Shown: positions 53,971 through 63,334, counted from the first letter of the stretch. The stretch: 64,000 nucleotides of DNA from GWE2-42-39 sp942493345 (GCA_942493345.1 OW818695.1:310001-374000); one strand, 5' to 3'. Notes: generated from the sequence alone by a model not told the origin. Made by a program: numbers and translations.

Positions 53971-55635
53971 ATGTTTCAATCCAATAAAAACCGGATCAGC
54001 AACTCCCCTACATTTTGGATCGTTGCATTCATGATTTGCACAGCCCCGCTGGCCCTCACGTACATGCTCCATTATGTCGACGAGCTGCATTACACCGATG
54101 CGGCCATCCGGATGGTGCAGTCGCATGATTTTTTCACGCCCTTGCAGGCAGATGGTGAACCGCGTTTTCTGAAGCCTGTTTTCACGTATTGGATGGTTGC
54201 CGGGAGCTACGAATTGTTTGGCATCAGCCAGTTTTCATCGAGGCTGCCGTTCCTGATTTTCGGAATGCTTTTGCTTTTTATCACCTACCGGATTGCCTTC
54301 AAACTGACAAGAAACAGGGATATTTCGCTGATGGCACTGCTGATTGCGGCCTCCAACCCGTTGTTGATTCTTAGTTCGTCGCGCTCAATACCCGATTTGC
54401 CACAGGCTTTGTTTTTCGCCACCGGGGCGCTTGGACTGGCCGGTATTTTTGTTTCGGACCAGCCGCGCAATAAAGATTTGTGGCTGTTTTACCTCGGTTT
54501 TGCGCTGGCTTTTGCTACCAAAGGAATCCCCGCTGCCGTATTCATGTTTCTGTCCGTTTTGTTCCTGCTTCTCAACCCATGGAAAAGGTCCAGCCTGAAA
54601 TCCCTCATCAACTGGCCTGCCATTATCATTGGACTGATCGTTGGTTTATGGTGGTACATTTTAATGTATATTCTGTACGGCGACCAATTTATTGTTTCGT
54701 TTTTCACCGACCAGGTGAGCGGACGGGTCTCTGAAAACCATTTCCGGATATTGAAAAATGCTGCATTTGCATTGCTCACCATTGTCGGTTATTTCATTTT
54801 CTGGATTGCACCCATTTCGAATCTAAAAATCAAAACATTTTTCAGGAGTCCTGAAATTCCCCTGCATTACCGGCTGTTTGCCACAATTACCGGCATCTGG
54901 TTGATAGCCATGTTTGTATTTTCAGTATTCACTGTAAAATTTTACGACCGCTATTTTCTGCCCGTTTTCCCTTTAATTTCTGTACTGATTGCTGTACTTT
55001 CGGGTTCCATCGCAAACCGGACAGCCGAACGGGGTCTTTCCGCAACCAATATCATCCTGCAAATTACCGGAATCATCATTTCCCTGATTTCAGTTGTGAT
55101 TGCAATCCGGCTGGGAAATACCGCCACGTGTATTGTTTCCGCAATACTTGCCATTCTGTTTGGCCTGAAAATAATCCTTTCGAAAAAAAGCAGTTCACTG
55201 CTATCAAGTACAAAAGCCATTTCCGGTTCAATTCTGTTTACCATGCTGAGTGCATCGATGTTGATCGGCAATTTTGCACTTCCCGATCAGAGTTCGCAAA
55301 TTGCTGCTTACCTGGAGAAACACAAACCCGAAAGCCAGACAATCGTATTTTACGGCCTCGAAAAGGTAGCAGCAAAAATACGGGTTGCCACTCGTGGAGC
55401 AATCACCGTACAATGTATTGAACCCCAAACACCGCCAATTGCACTTTCCGGCACACCGGTCATCTTCAGGGAAGATGCAGCCCCTGATTTCATTTCTGAA
55501 AACTATACCGTTTCGACGATTTCATCCGAATGGAAATCATTTCCAATCGTTCCCCTGCTGCTCACTTCGGATGCGGAAAAGGTAAAACGAAATCACACCA
55601 CGCAGCACAAATCAATTACAATTAGTCAATTTTAA
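53971..55635 (+). CDS. GT39/ArnT-like membrane glycosyltransferase
   Basis: A 554-residue membrane protein with about 11-13 hydrophobic helices. The N-terminal loop has YVDELHYTDAAIRMVQ, with the acidic pair expected for the PMT/ArnT superfamily, then EPRFLKPVFTYWMVAGSYEL and SRLPFLIFGM. Enzymes of this class move a sugar from an undecaprenyl- or dolichyl-phosphate donor to lipid A, proteins or glycans on the outer face of the inner membrane. Acceptor unknown. Single gene; a candidate -7 box TAAATTTG lies at 53910-53917. Confidence 0.85.
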   Translation: MFQSNKNRISNSPTFWIVAFMICTAPLALTYMLHYVDELHYTDAAIRMVQSHDFFTPLQADGEPRFLKPVFTYWMVAGSYELFGISQFSSRLPFLIFGMLLLFITYRIAFKLTRNRDISLMALLIAASNPLLILSSSRSIPDLPQALFFATGALGLAGIFVSDQPRNKDLWLFYLGFALAFATKGIPAAVFMFLSVLFLLLNPWKRSSLKSLINWPAIIIGLIVGLWWYILMYILYGDQFIVSFFTDQVSGRVSENHFRILKNAAFALLTIVGYFIFWIAPISNLKIKTFFRSPEIPLHYRLFATITGIWLIAMFVFSVFTVKFYDRYFLPVFPLISVLIAVLSGSIANRTAERGLSATNIILQITGIIISLISVVIAIRLGNTATCIVSAILAILFGLKIILSKKSSSLLSSTKAISGSILFTMLSASMLIGNFALPDQSSQIAAYLEKHKPESQTIVFYGLEKVAAKIRVATRGAITVQCIEPQTPPIALSGTPVIFREDAAPDFISENYTVSTISSEWKSFPIVPLLLTSDAEKVKRNHTTQHKSITISQF

Positions 55636-55646
55636 ACAATACAAAC

Positions 55647-55671
55647 AATCTTATTTCCATCAAATAAGATT
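55647..55671 (+). terminator. A/T hairpin after the GT39 gene
   Basis: AATCTTATTT (55647-55656) pairs perfectly with AAATAAGATT (55662-55671), 5-nt loop, 12 bp past the stop. Few GC pairs, so a weak terminator at best. The 423-bp gap 55636-56058 otherwise holds AT-rich sequence and the hairpin at 55992. Confidence 0.45.
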
Positions 55672-55991
55672 TAATCTATCTATACTCCAATAAATATAAT
55701 TAATAAATATCATTTTGATATTTTATTTACAATTATTTAATACAACCGATATATCTTGACTCTTTTACTACAAACGCCCAGTATTTACAGGCGGTACAGG
55801 AATATATTTAATTCCAATTTTCACAAACACCCCTTAAAAAGAGACACACATTCACCATTTTTTAGCCATTTCTAAATTCCACCCCCAACCCCCAAGACAC
55901 ACAATCTCAAAAATTAAATACTTTTGAGAAACAAACCCACAAAAAAATATGGGGTACAACCAAAAGAAACAACATTAATTATTTCATAATA

Positions 55992-56007
55992 CCCATTTTC
56001 GAATGGG
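55992..56007 (+). promoter_or_regulatory. UUCG-loop hairpin in the leader of the porin-PII-AmtB operon
   Basis: CCCATT TTCG AATGGG at 55992-56007 forms a perfect 6-bp stem closed by a UUCG tetraloop, 51 bp before the porin ATG. No T-run follows, so it is more likely a leader-stabilising or regulatory structure than a terminator. Confidence 0.4.
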
Positions 56008-56058
56008 CACAAGAAAAAAATAAGAGTATTATAAATATTAACCCTAAAAATTAAGATC

Positions 56059-56700
56059 ATGAAAAAAGCACTTACATTATTGATTGTGGGATTACTAGCC
56101 ACGGCAACTTTAACGACAAAAGCACAAGAATGGAGTACCGGAGTTGATTTGTACAGTAGTTATGTATGGAGGGGTACTAAATTCGGGTCGGGACCAGCCC
56201 TGCAGCCATCTGTTAAATTTGCCGCCAGTGGCCTTACTATTGGTGCATGGGGATCGTATTGCTTTTCAGATAATGAAGCAATGGAAGCTGACCTTTACGC
56301 AAGTTATGGTTTTAATCTTGGAGAAAACAGTTCGTTAACCTTTACCGTTACTGACTATTATTTCCCCGGAAATGGTTCAGAATGGTTTGACGGTGATTAT
56401 CACTTCTTTGAACCTGCAGTCAGCTTGGGACTTGGCAAGTTCTCATTGCTTGGCGCATACATGACAAACGCGAAAGACACTTATTTTGAAGCTGGCCTTA
56501 CCTTAAAATCAGTTAAACTGTTTGCCGGCGCCGGCGATGGCGCATACACAAGCGATGGCGATTTTTCGATATGTAACCTGGGTATCGGCACTTCAAAACA
56601 AATTAAAATAACGGATTCCTTCTCACTTCCTGTTTCCGGTTCTGTTATTCTGAACCCATCAACAGAACAGTTTCATATTGTAGTCGGAATTTCTTTGTAA
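56059..56700 (+). CDS. TorF-like outer-membrane porin
   Basis: 213 residues: a signal peptide (LTLLIVGLLATATLTTKAQ), then a small beta-barrel. EWSTGVDLYSSYVWRGTKFG at the start of the mature protein is the typical first strand of this porin family, and the terminal strand is FHIVVGISL. Alternating strands fill the sequence. It is the first gene of a cluster with PII and AmtB (23 bp gap), which suggests that it lets ammonium or a nitrogen compound through the outer membrane (inference). Confidence 0.8.
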   Translation: MKKALTLLIVGLLATATLTTKAQEWSTGVDLYSSYVWRGTKFGSGPALQPSVKFAASGLTIGAWGSYCFSDNEAMEADLYASYGFNLGENSSLTFTVTDYYFPGNGSEWFDGDYHFFEPAVSLGLGKFSLLGAYMTNAKDTYFEAGLTLKSVKLFAGAGDGAYTSDGDFSICNLGIGTSKQIKITDSFSLPVSGSVILNPSTEQFHIVVGISL

Positions 56701-56723
56701 AAACTCATAAAAAAACAAAAAAC

Positions 56724-57071
56724 ATGAAAAAGATTGAAGCCATTATTAGAAAAACCAAATTCGACGAAGTTCGAAATGCACTTCACGAAGCAGACATCGA
56801 GTTTCTTTCATGGTGGGATGTCAAAGGGCAGGGAACCGCTCGACAAGGACTAATCTTCAGAGGTATCGCCTACGATATTAATGCCATAGACCGGATCTTC
56901 ATTTCATTTGTTGTCCGGGACATCAATGTCGAAAAATCGATCAATGCCATTCTGAAAGCAGCCTACACAGGTGAAAGCGGAGACGGACGGATTTTTGTCT
57001 CTGCAATCGAACAATCTATCAGGATCAGAACAGGAGATTTTGGAGATGAATCGCTGTACGACAAAGAATAA
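56724..57071 (+). CDS. Nitrogen regulatory protein PII (GlnK/GlnB)
   Basis: A 115-residue PII protein. MKKIEAIIRKTKFDEVRNAL at the start, C-terminal RIRTGDFGDESL, and the B-loop GESGDGRIFVSAIE. The T-loop is shorter and different from enterobacterial PII (VKGQGTARQGLIFRGIAYD). The Tyr that would match the uridylylation site (Tyr51) is kept, while the position equivalent to Tyr46 is Phe. It senses ATP/ADP and 2-oxoglutarate and should plug AmtB when nitrogen is plentiful. It lies 34 bp before amtB, the classic glnK-amtB pair. Confidence 0.93.
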   Translation: MKKIEAIIRKTKFDEVRNALHEADIEFLSWWDVKGQGTARQGLIFRGIAYDINAIDRIFISFVVRDINVEKSINAILKAAYTGESGDGRIFVSAIEQSIRIRTGDFGDESLYDKE

Positions 57072-57105
57072 ACCTCCCAATGTCTAATTATTAATAAAGA
57101 AAAAC

Positions 57106-58455
57106 ATGAAATCGAAATTAAAATATATAGGGTTGGCATTAATCGGGCTAGTCGCCCCCACCCTACTTTTCGCTGAGGAAACTACTATTCCCGCACCTTA
57201 TATTGATTTTGGAAATACTGCCTGGATGATTATCGCAACTGGCTTGGTCATGTTAATGACAATTCCCGGGCTGGCGCTTTTCTATGGCGGGTTAGTACGT
57301 CAAAAAAATGTCCTGAACATCCTGATGCAGTGTTTCATTTTAACTGCTGTTATTACATTAGAATGGGTTTTCTTTGGATATAGCTTGTCTTTCGGATCAT
57401 CAACCGGCTCTCTGGCTCCGTTCATTGGCGGTTTTGACTGGGCATTTCTGAATGGAATTGGGATCAACGATGTAAGTCCGTATTATATTTCACAAGCTAC
57501 GGCAAGAATTCCTCACCTTCTATTTGTGCTGTTCCAATGTATGTTTGCAGTAATTACCCCTGCACTTATTATTGGAGCCTATGCTGAAAGAATAAAGTTC
57601 CGTGGATTTCTCATTTTTTCGGTTTTATGGGCAATATTCGTTTATAACCCTGTTGCACACTGGGTTTGGTCAGCCGACGGCTGGTTGTTTAAATTGGGGG
57701 CACTTGATTTCGCCGGTGGAACAGTAGTTCATATCAATGCAGGGATTGCAGCCCTTGTAATGACGTTAATGATTGGTCCAAGAAGAAATTACAACAATCA
57801 CCCGACTGCGCCGCACAACATTCCTTTGGTAGTAATTGGGGCCGCGTTGTTATGGTTCGGATGGTTCGGGTTTAATGCAGGAAGTGGACTTGCTGCTGAC
57901 GGCCTGGCTATCAGCGCCTTCCTTTCGACCCATGTTGCAACTGCAACTGCAGCATTCACATGGGTATTGCTTGATTGGACAATAAATAAAAAACCTACTG
58001 TAATTGGTATCTGTACTGGCGCCGTTGCCGGTTTGGTTGCCATTACTCCGGCTGCCGGTTTTGTAGGTATATTGGGTGCGGTTGTTATTGGAATACTGGT
58101 TTCGGTAGTGTGCTTTTTAATGGTTTCTGTGGTAAAACACAAATTGGGTTACGACGATTCGCTTGACGCTTTTGGCGTACATGGGATAGGTGGAATCATC
58201 GGTGCAATCGCAACCGGGTTACTGGCTACCCCGGCTATTCAGTCTTCGTACAGTGGATTGTTTTACGGAAACCCAAAGCAGCTTACAATCCAATTAATTG
58301 CAACTGTTACAACCATTGTCTTCTCTGGGGTAATGACCTATATCATTTTCAAAATTGTTGACAAATTATTTGGTATCCGTGCTACTCAGAAAGAAGAAAT
58401 TGCCGGTTTGGATATTTCGCAACACAGCGAAATGGCTTACACCGAAGTTGAATAA
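57106..58455 (+). CDS. amtB: Ammonium transporter AmtB
   Basis: A 449-residue channel protein with a cleavable signal peptide (IGLALIGLVAPTLLFAEE) and 11 membrane helices. The twin histidines of the pore are in NPVAHWVWSADGWL and DAFGVHGIGGIIGAIATG, and the family motif DFAGGTVVHINAGIAALV is present. It conducts ammonia/ammonium into the cytosol under PII control. It is the last gene of the porin-PII-AmtB unit, followed by a strong terminator. Confidence 0.97.
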   Translation: MKSKLKYIGLALIGLVAPTLLFAEETTIPAPYIDFGNTAWMIIATGLVMLMTIPGLALFYGGLVRQKNVLNILMQCFILTAVITLEWVFFGYSLSFGSSTGSLAPFIGGFDWAFLNGIGINDVSPYYISQATARIPHLLFVLFQCMFAVITPALIIGAYAERIKFRGFLIFSVLWAIFVYNPVAHWVWSADGWLFKLGALDFAGGTVVHINAGIAALVMTLMIGPRRNYNNHPTAPHNIPLVVIGAALLWFGWFGFNAGSGLAADGLAISAFLSTHVATATAAFTWVLLDWTINKKPTVIGICTGAVAGLVAITPAAGFVGILGAVVIGILVSVVCFLMVSVVKHKLGYDDSLDAFGVHGIGGIIGAIATGLLATPAIQSSYSGLFYGNPKQLTIQLIATVTTIVFSGVMTYIIFKIVDKLFGIRATQKEEIAGLDISQHSEMAYTEVE

Positions 58456-58547
58456 TATATTTCTACCAGAAAAGGCATTAACGAAATACGAAAACTGAGA
58501 AATAGCTTACAACTTTCTTCAGCCTTTAAGTCTGTAGTTTTTTACGG

Positions 58548-58577
58548 GGCCTGTCAGAGGACAGGCCTCTCTTTTTT
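58548..58577 (+). terminator. Terminator after amtB
   Basis: GGCCTGTC at 58548-58555 pairs with GACAGGCC at 58560-58567 with a four-base loop (AGAG), followed by TCTCTTTTTT. Confidence 0.92.
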
Positions 58578-58670
58578 GAAATACGATCACAAAATAAGAC
58601 AATTGCACAACAAACCTTTTCAGGATTTTCCTGCAATATTTCATAATTTCAGGAAAAAATTAACTGTAAA

Positions 58671-59066
58671 TCAGGGTTGAGGAGTTTCTTCTGCCGGATG
58701 GACCATTTTATCAATAAGGGTTGAAAGAAAATTGCGAATGGTATCTGCATTTTTTGCAATCAGGCCGGTAACTCCAAACTGCAAGAGAGCGCCTAACACT
58801 TTAATGAAAACATTACTGTTGGAGCCAGCCACCATTCGTTTGGTAAGGTATCCCGAAAGAATTGACATAATCGCACCGAGCAAATCATTTTTAACCTCCA
58901 CGGAACTGGTAATCTCTTTCAGCGAGCTTTTTATCAGATTAACAGGTTTCAGACTTTCATAAGTAATTTTCAGTTGTTCTTTCAGAATTTTCCCTTCCGC
59001 CTCTTGTTTCATTTCAAGCAGGCGAATCGATTCTTTAAGTCTTTCGGTTGCAGTTTGTGTGGCCAT
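58671..59066 (-). CDS. Hypothetical helical membrane-associated protein
   Basis: 131 residues. A charged helical N-terminus (ERLKESIRLLEMKQEAEGKI) is followed by a more hydrophobic part (GAIMSILSGYLTKRMV and VFIKVLGALLQFGVTGLI). No family recognised with confidence. It is the third gene of a trio with a YtxH-like and a holin-superfamily-like protein (3 bp after the latter), so it is probably an inner-membrane protein of the same stress-related group. Confidence 0.65.
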   Translation of the reverse strand: MATQTATERLKESIRLLEMKQEAEGKILKEQLKITYESLKPVNLIKSSLKEITSSVEVKNDLLGAIMSILSGYLTKRMVAGSNSNVFIKVLGALLQFGVTGLIAKNADTIRNFLSTLIDKMVHPAEETPQP

Positions 59067-59069
59067 AAG

Positions 59070-59411
59070 CTATTCGAGTACCTGGTCAATAATGGAGTTA
59101 TTAACCGGATTTTTAATGAGTTTTTTCCGAAAAATGCCAAAGATCAGGGCAAGCAATCCATAAAAACCTGCCACCACGAAAAAGCCGTAATACGATTTCC
59201 CGAGGAGTTCGCCAATCCATAAAGCAATCCCAATATTTAAAATAAGGAAGAACAATACGGCAAAAATTACCACAATGAGCCACGAAACCAGGCTAGAAGC
59301 AACATCGGCTGATTTATCAAGTGTTTTCAGCTTCAGCAGCTCAAGTGTCGTTTTACCGTATTGTTCGCCTTTTTCAATGAGCGAATTAATTAAATCAGAT
59401 TGTTCCTCCAT
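59070..59411 (-). CDS. Holin-superfamily-like membrane protein (PF07332 type)
   Basis: 113 residues with two strong hydrophobic helices (about 43-65 and 76-100) after an amphipathic N-terminus (INSLIEKGEQYGKTTLELLK). It resembles the putative actinobacteriophage-holin family also found as chromosomal envelope proteins. There is no phage context. It lies between a YtxH-like gene and a hypothetical gene. Function unknown. Confidence 0.7.
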   Translation of the reverse strand: MEEQSDLINSLIEKGEQYGKTTLELLKLKTLDKSADVASSLVSWLIVVIFAVLFFLILNIGIALWIGELLGKSYYGFFVVAGFYGLLALIFGIFRKKLIKNPVNNSIIDQVLE

Positions 59412-59438
59412 GTTTATGGTTTTAATCTCTTCCCAATA

Positions 59439-59696
59439 TTAAACTTTTGCATCTTCAACCGTTGCCTGAGCGTCTGATGCCATTTCATCAGCTTTGGCTT
59501 TCGTTTCATCAATTTTCTGCGACAGATCATCCAGCAGTCCGTTAATTTTTGCCTTGATGTCGTCGGCATACTCTTCTCCTTTCTTGACAATTTTTTTCCG
59601 TGTTTCCGATCCTTTATCAGGAGCAAACAGAATTCCGATCAATGCACCGGCGGCTATGCCTGCCAATACACCCAACAATACTTTTCCTGAACTCAT
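59439..59696 (-). CDS. YtxH-domain protein
   Basis: 85 residues: a Gly/Ala-rich membrane helix (VLLGVLAGIAAGALIGILFA) followed by PDKGSETRKKIVKKGEEYAD and a Lys/Asp-rich helical tail. This is the standard YtxH layout, a general-stress-linked small membrane protein. First gene of the three-gene minus-strand group. Confidence 0.9.
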   Translation of the reverse strand: MSSGKVLLGVLAGIAAGALIGILFAPDKGSETRKKIVKKGEEYADDIKAKINGLLDDLSQKIDETKAKADEMASDAQATVEDAKV

Positions 59697-59751
59697 AGCT
59701 TCAAATTTTAATTGTTTATGACAATGTTCTACATTGTGTTGTGAGGCATCC

Positions 59752-60732
59752 TTAATTACTTAAAATTTTCAATTTTTCTAATATTAATAAATTTTCATTC
59801 TTGTAAATACCCTGATTTTTCAATGGATTCAATAGTAATCTGAATCTATTATTATATAGTATTATTAATCCGCTTAACTGAAGATTATCATGAAAACTTC
59901 CCAATTCTGTCCATTCCTTTCCTAAATGATTAAATTGCTTCGATTTCGCTATTGGAGAATCAAAATCTATGAATTCAATACCTTTACCTAAAAAATACTC
60001 CTTGAAATCTTCATAATCAAAACCACTTGTAAAATCAATTGATACTGCAATAAAGTAAGGAAGTTTCATTTTTGAAATCAGACTTTTATATTTTGATAAT
60101 TTTTTTGTTATCTCGTTGTCCCTTTTTAGATGTTTAAACTGTATTAATTTATCAGGTTTAATGTCAATAGAGTTTGTGTTTCCTGTACAACAGATATGAT
60201 TAACCCTACTGTTATTTTTTGTCACTTCAAAAGAAAAATTCTCATTCAAAACTATTTTATCTCCAATACTCCTTTCGGATTTTGAGAACCAACTCTTTAA
60301 TCCATTAATAATTGTATCTACATCGTAATTAATTGTCTCAAAATACTCTCTAAGAAATTTAATTCTCACAAAATAGTTAAAAGGAAGTCTTTCTATCTGT
60401 TCAATAAGGTCGTTCTCAAAATCACTTCTCTCTTGATCTTTTAAACTTTTACCAAGCCGATATACTTCACATATTGCACTAGTATTTTCAATTGAAATAG
60501 TCCAATCAGGAGTTTGTTTATTAAAGTACTTTTTTTCATAATCCAGATGAAATCCTAATTCATAAAACTTCAATCCAAATTGTATCTCTGCTATAATAGA
60601 ACGAAATTTAGCTTTGTTTTCAGCATTCTGGAGATTTTCAAGAATTTTTTGTTTTATATTTTCCTGAAATGGTTTTAGAGTATCATAGAAATCAGGATGA
60701 TAGTTACAGTATATTTCTAATAAGTTTTCCAT
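59752..60732 (-). CDS. Orphan PD-(D/E)XK nuclease-like protein
   Basis: 326 residues, strikingly AT-rich against both neighbours. The segment IIAEIQFGLKFYELGFHLDY, then KQTPDWTIS and AICEVYRLGKSL, has the order of a PD-(D/E)XK core: helix with Glu, Pro-Asp, then Glu-x-(Lys), with Tyr replacing the usual Lys and an Arg close after. The C-terminal half (KLPYFIAVSIDF, LSGLIILYNNRFRLLLNP) may be a second beta-rich domain. No named family was recognised. No methylase or other restriction genes are next to it. Likely horizontally acquired; nuclease activity is a hypothesis. Confidence 0.6.
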   Translation of the reverse strand: MENLLEIYCNYHPDFYDTLKPFQENIKQKILENLQNAENKAKFRSIIAEIQFGLKFYELGFHLDYEKKYFNKQTPDWTISIENTSAICEVYRLGKSLKDQERSDFENDLIEQIERLPFNYFVRIKFLREYFETINYDVDTIINGLKSWFSKSERSIGDKIVLNENFSFEVTKNNSRVNHICCTGNTNSIDIKPDKLIQFKHLKRDNEITKKLSKYKSLISKMKLPYFIAVSIDFTSGFDYEDFKEYFLGKGIEFIDFDSPIAKSKQFNHLGKEWTELGSFHDNLQLSGLIILYNNRFRLLLNPLKNQGIYKNENLLILEKLKILSN

Positions 60733-60848
60733 AAGTATCTTTTTCTCTCAGTCAGAATGCCCTATCTCAGGGTTGCACACAACGTATATGTTACGACAAT
60801 GAAAAGTAACAAAATTTGGCCGGGAAAGCAAGGAAAAACCCGGTTCCA

Positions 60849-61958
60849 TTATTTCTTCTTCCTGAACTTTTTCATCACTTTATCCTGAACATGCTCCTGC
60901 TCGCTAAAGTTGACTTCTTCACCCAACAAAAACCCATACGGTTTGAGCGAATCAAAATGATCGCAAACCACTTTGACCATACCGGTCAGCGGCAAAGAAA
61001 GGACCATTCCGGGAATCCCCCAGATGAGCGAGCTGGCAATCAGCACAATCATCGCCGTCAACGGATTGATGCTGACACTGCTTCCCACCACGTAGGGCGT
61101 TATAAAATTATTGTCGAGAAACTGCACAAAAAAGCACACCCCGGCAACCGCGAGCGTGTAAAACATCGCATCTTTGGTCAGAAAAGCCATCAGGATCGGG
61201 AGGGTACTGCCAATCAGGACGCCGATGTACGGAATAATATTCAGCATTGAGGTAAGTACACCAAACAAAATAGCATGAGGCAATCCGAGAATCAGGAACC
61301 CGACAGAGTTTAATACCGAAAGAATAAGCACATCCAGAAAAATCCCCATCAAATATTTTTGCGACACCTGCGACACTTTTTTTACAACAACCAAGGTATG
61401 TCCACTTTTTTCATCGCGGGTAATCAGTCGGATGAACTCTTTAAATTTATCTTTATAAAACGTCAGGAAAAAGATGTAAATCGGGATCAACGAAAAACTG
61501 GCCAGGAATGAAGTTGTAGCCGAAAAAATTCCCAGCACCAACACCCCGCCGGTGCTCGCATTCTCCTTAATTTTGGTCGTTATCCAAGCTTCCTGTTCAA
61601 TCGGGCTGATATGAAAAGTTTCAGTAATAAACTGCTGCAAACTGTCCCACTTGCCCATGATGGTTTTTTCGAGTACCGGCCAGTCGTTGACAAAACTTAA
61701 AACCTGTGCATAGAAAAAGTAAAGCAATGCCCCGAAAACGGCAAAAGCCAGAACAATACTGACCAGAATGGCCAGTGCTTTCGGGAAATGCCACTTCTCC
61801 AGTTTCCGCGATACAGGCATCAGTAAAAAGGTAAAAAACAAGGCTATCGTCAGCGGAATGAGGATGTTCTTCGCCAAAATCAGAAAAGCAATAATTAAAG
61901 CCGTCAGTAAAAGTTTTACTGTTAACCGGAAATAAATGGGTTGTTCAGAAACCGTCAT
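60849..61958 (-). CDS. AI-2E family transporter
   Basis: A 369-residue membrane protein with about eight helices. Typical features are an N-terminal pair of helices (LLLTALIIAFLILAKNILIP), a central soluble region (about 70-145) and the motifs GLPHAILFGVLTSMLNIIPYIG, VLIGSTLPILM and DNNFITPYVVGSSVSINPL. SLIWGIPGMVLSLPLTG and a Lys/Arg-rich end follow. Members move various small molecules, only some of them autoinducer-2. Single gene. Confidence 0.92.
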   Translation of the reverse strand: MTVSEQPIYFRLTVKLLLTALIIAFLILAKNILIPLTIALFFTFLLMPVSRKLEKWHFPKALAILVSIVLAFAVFGALLYFFYAQVLSFVNDWPVLEKTIMGKWDSLQQFITETFHISPIEQEAWITTKIKENASTGGVLVLGIFSATTSFLASFSLIPIYIFFLTFYKDKFKEFIRLITRDEKSGHTLVVVKKVSQVSQKYLMGIFLDVLILSVLNSVGFLILGLPHAILFGVLTSMLNIIPYIGVLIGSTLPILMAFLTKDAMFYTLAVAGVCFFVQFLDNNFITPYVVGSSVSINPLTAMIVLIASSLIWGIPGMVLSLPLTGMVKVVCDHFDSLKPYGFLLGEEVNFSEQEHVQDKVMKKFRKKK

Positions 61959-62115
61959 GGCATGTATTTTTTTTATGAACCAAATAGATTTCTAAAATTA
62001 GAAGTTTTATCTTTGAAGTCATGCGGTATCGTCAAAAAATGTTTTGACATCGTGTACCCGATTTTTTTTGGGAAAAAGCCACCATGATTTGCCAAATGTA
62101 GAAAAAAAACCGAAC

Positions 62116-62736
62116 TCAGCAGGTATACACCATCACATGCCCGTCGAATAGCAGGTACTTCAATTCGATCGATTGTTCCGGAGGGACGCTAAAAACCGCA
62201 CTGATCGTATCATCGTTTTCTGGTTCAAAATTCTCGATCTGTATTTGTTTCATGAAGTCGACTCCTTCCCTGTCGGCCCATTTAAAAATGGCTTCTTTTG
62301 TACTCCAGTATACAGCTCTCAAAACAGGACTTTTCGTCGCCTGTTCCAGTTCATTTTCTGAAAGATATTTCTTTTCAATCGTCGAAAACTTACGGTCGAG
62401 GCTTTCGACATCAATACCATTTTTTTTGTTTTTGTGAAGATAAACGGCCGCATACATTGCCGAATGACTGATACTGATGAATTTATATTCAGGATGAATA
62501 AATTGTGGCTTACCTGATTCGGCGTATGAAATTTGGAAATCAGGGCCGATCAAACCGGCAATCAACAAGCGCACTGCAAGCCATTCTTTTTTCCTTCGTC
62601 CGTGTTGAAAATTTTCCACCGAGGGTTTATCCCGAAAAATCTCGGCATACTGCCTTTCCAGTTCCTCTGGTTCTTCGGTCATTTTATACAACCCAATGAT
62701 TCCGTCTTCAGGATATATTTTTTCAATTAATGGCAT
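62116..62736 (-). CDS. 4'-phosphopantetheinyl transferase superfamily protein
   Basis: 206 residues. Sfp-type motifs: SISHSAMYAAVYLHK, GIDVESL (Mg-binding Asp and Glu) and VYWSTKEAIFKW with Trp-x-x-Lys-Glu-Ala. The enzyme moves phosphopantetheine from CoA to acyl or peptidyl carrier proteins. It directly follows gldD (1 bp gap) and gldE, the order commonly seen in Bacteroidota. The start ATG ends at 62736. Confidence 0.9.
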   Translation of the reverse strand: MPLIEKIYPEDGIIGLYKMTEEPEELERQYAEIFRDKPSVENFQHGRRKKEWLAVRLLIAGLIGPDFQISYAESGKPQFIHPEYKFISISHSAMYAAVYLHKNKKNGIDVESLDRKFSTIEKKYLSENELEQATKSPVLRAVYWSTKEAIFKWADREGVDFMKQIQIENFEPENDDTISAVFSVPPEQSIELKYLLFDGHVMVYTC

Positions 62737-62737
62737 T

Positions 62738-63313
62738 TCAATCTTTCCAACGGGTTGTTTCGATCAGACGGAGAATATCGGTTTTCAGAAAATTAATAAC
62801 CGGGCGAATGGAATCGATATTGGGAATTTCCCGGATGTATAAAGCCCCACGCAAGAAATTACGGGTGCTGTCGGTCAGGTAAAACTGGATGGGCGAAGCC
62901 GCATTTCCATCGATATAAAAAATTGTGCCGTACACCTTATTTTTCTTGTCGATATGAATTTGTTCGTCAATGGCATCGGCTTTTACGGTGTGTTTGTTGA
63001 CAAACTCCCACGAATTTTGCAGATGTTCCGGCAGGTTATTTTTTAAAACGGCATAACTGATATGCAGTTCCGCTTTGTTGTCCGGGGTAATAATATTGAT
63101 CCAGCCAAGTTCGGCAAACCGGTCGGAATCGGGAGCCGCTTTTGAATAAGTTGCAATATCGAAAGTATACGGCACTTGAAGGTCGAGCGGTTTGTAGTCT
63201 TTTTCAGGAAAAGCAATCCGGAAATAGCCATGTGGCTTGGGCGTATATTCTTTTTTACAGGAAAAAAAGATACACATAAATAAAAATCCGGCAATAATTA
63301 TTTTCAGTTTCAT
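62738..63313 (-). CDS. gldD: Gliding motility lipoprotein GldD
   Basis: 191 residues from the ATG ending at 63313 (MKLKIIIAGFLFMCIFFSC). An upstream ATG ending at 63331 adds six residues before the signal. Lipobox CIFFSC, then PKPHGYFRIAFPEKDYKPLD, GWINIITPDNKAELHISY and YFIDGNAASPIQFYLTDS-like blocks (VYGTIFYIDGNAASP seen here). GldD is an envelope lipoprotein needed for gliding and type IX secretion in relatives. Located between gldE and the phosphopantetheinyl transferase. Confidence 0.92.
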   Translation of the reverse strand: MKLKIIIAGFLFMCIFFSCKKEYTPKPHGYFRIAFPEKDYKPLDLQVPYTFDIATYSKAAPDSDRFAELGWINIITPDNKAELHISYAVLKNNLPEHLQNSWEFVNKHTVKADAIDEQIHIDKKNKVYGTIFYIDGNAASPIQFYLTDSTRNFLRGALYIREIPNIDSIRPVINFLKTDILRLIETTRWKD

Positions 63314-63334
63314 ATTAAAAACGGGAAGCAATTG

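Noticed and set aside
59070..59411. Prophage, based on the holin-like protein
   Set aside because: No other phage genes, integrase or attachment sites near; such proteins are also ordinary envelope proteins next to YtxH.
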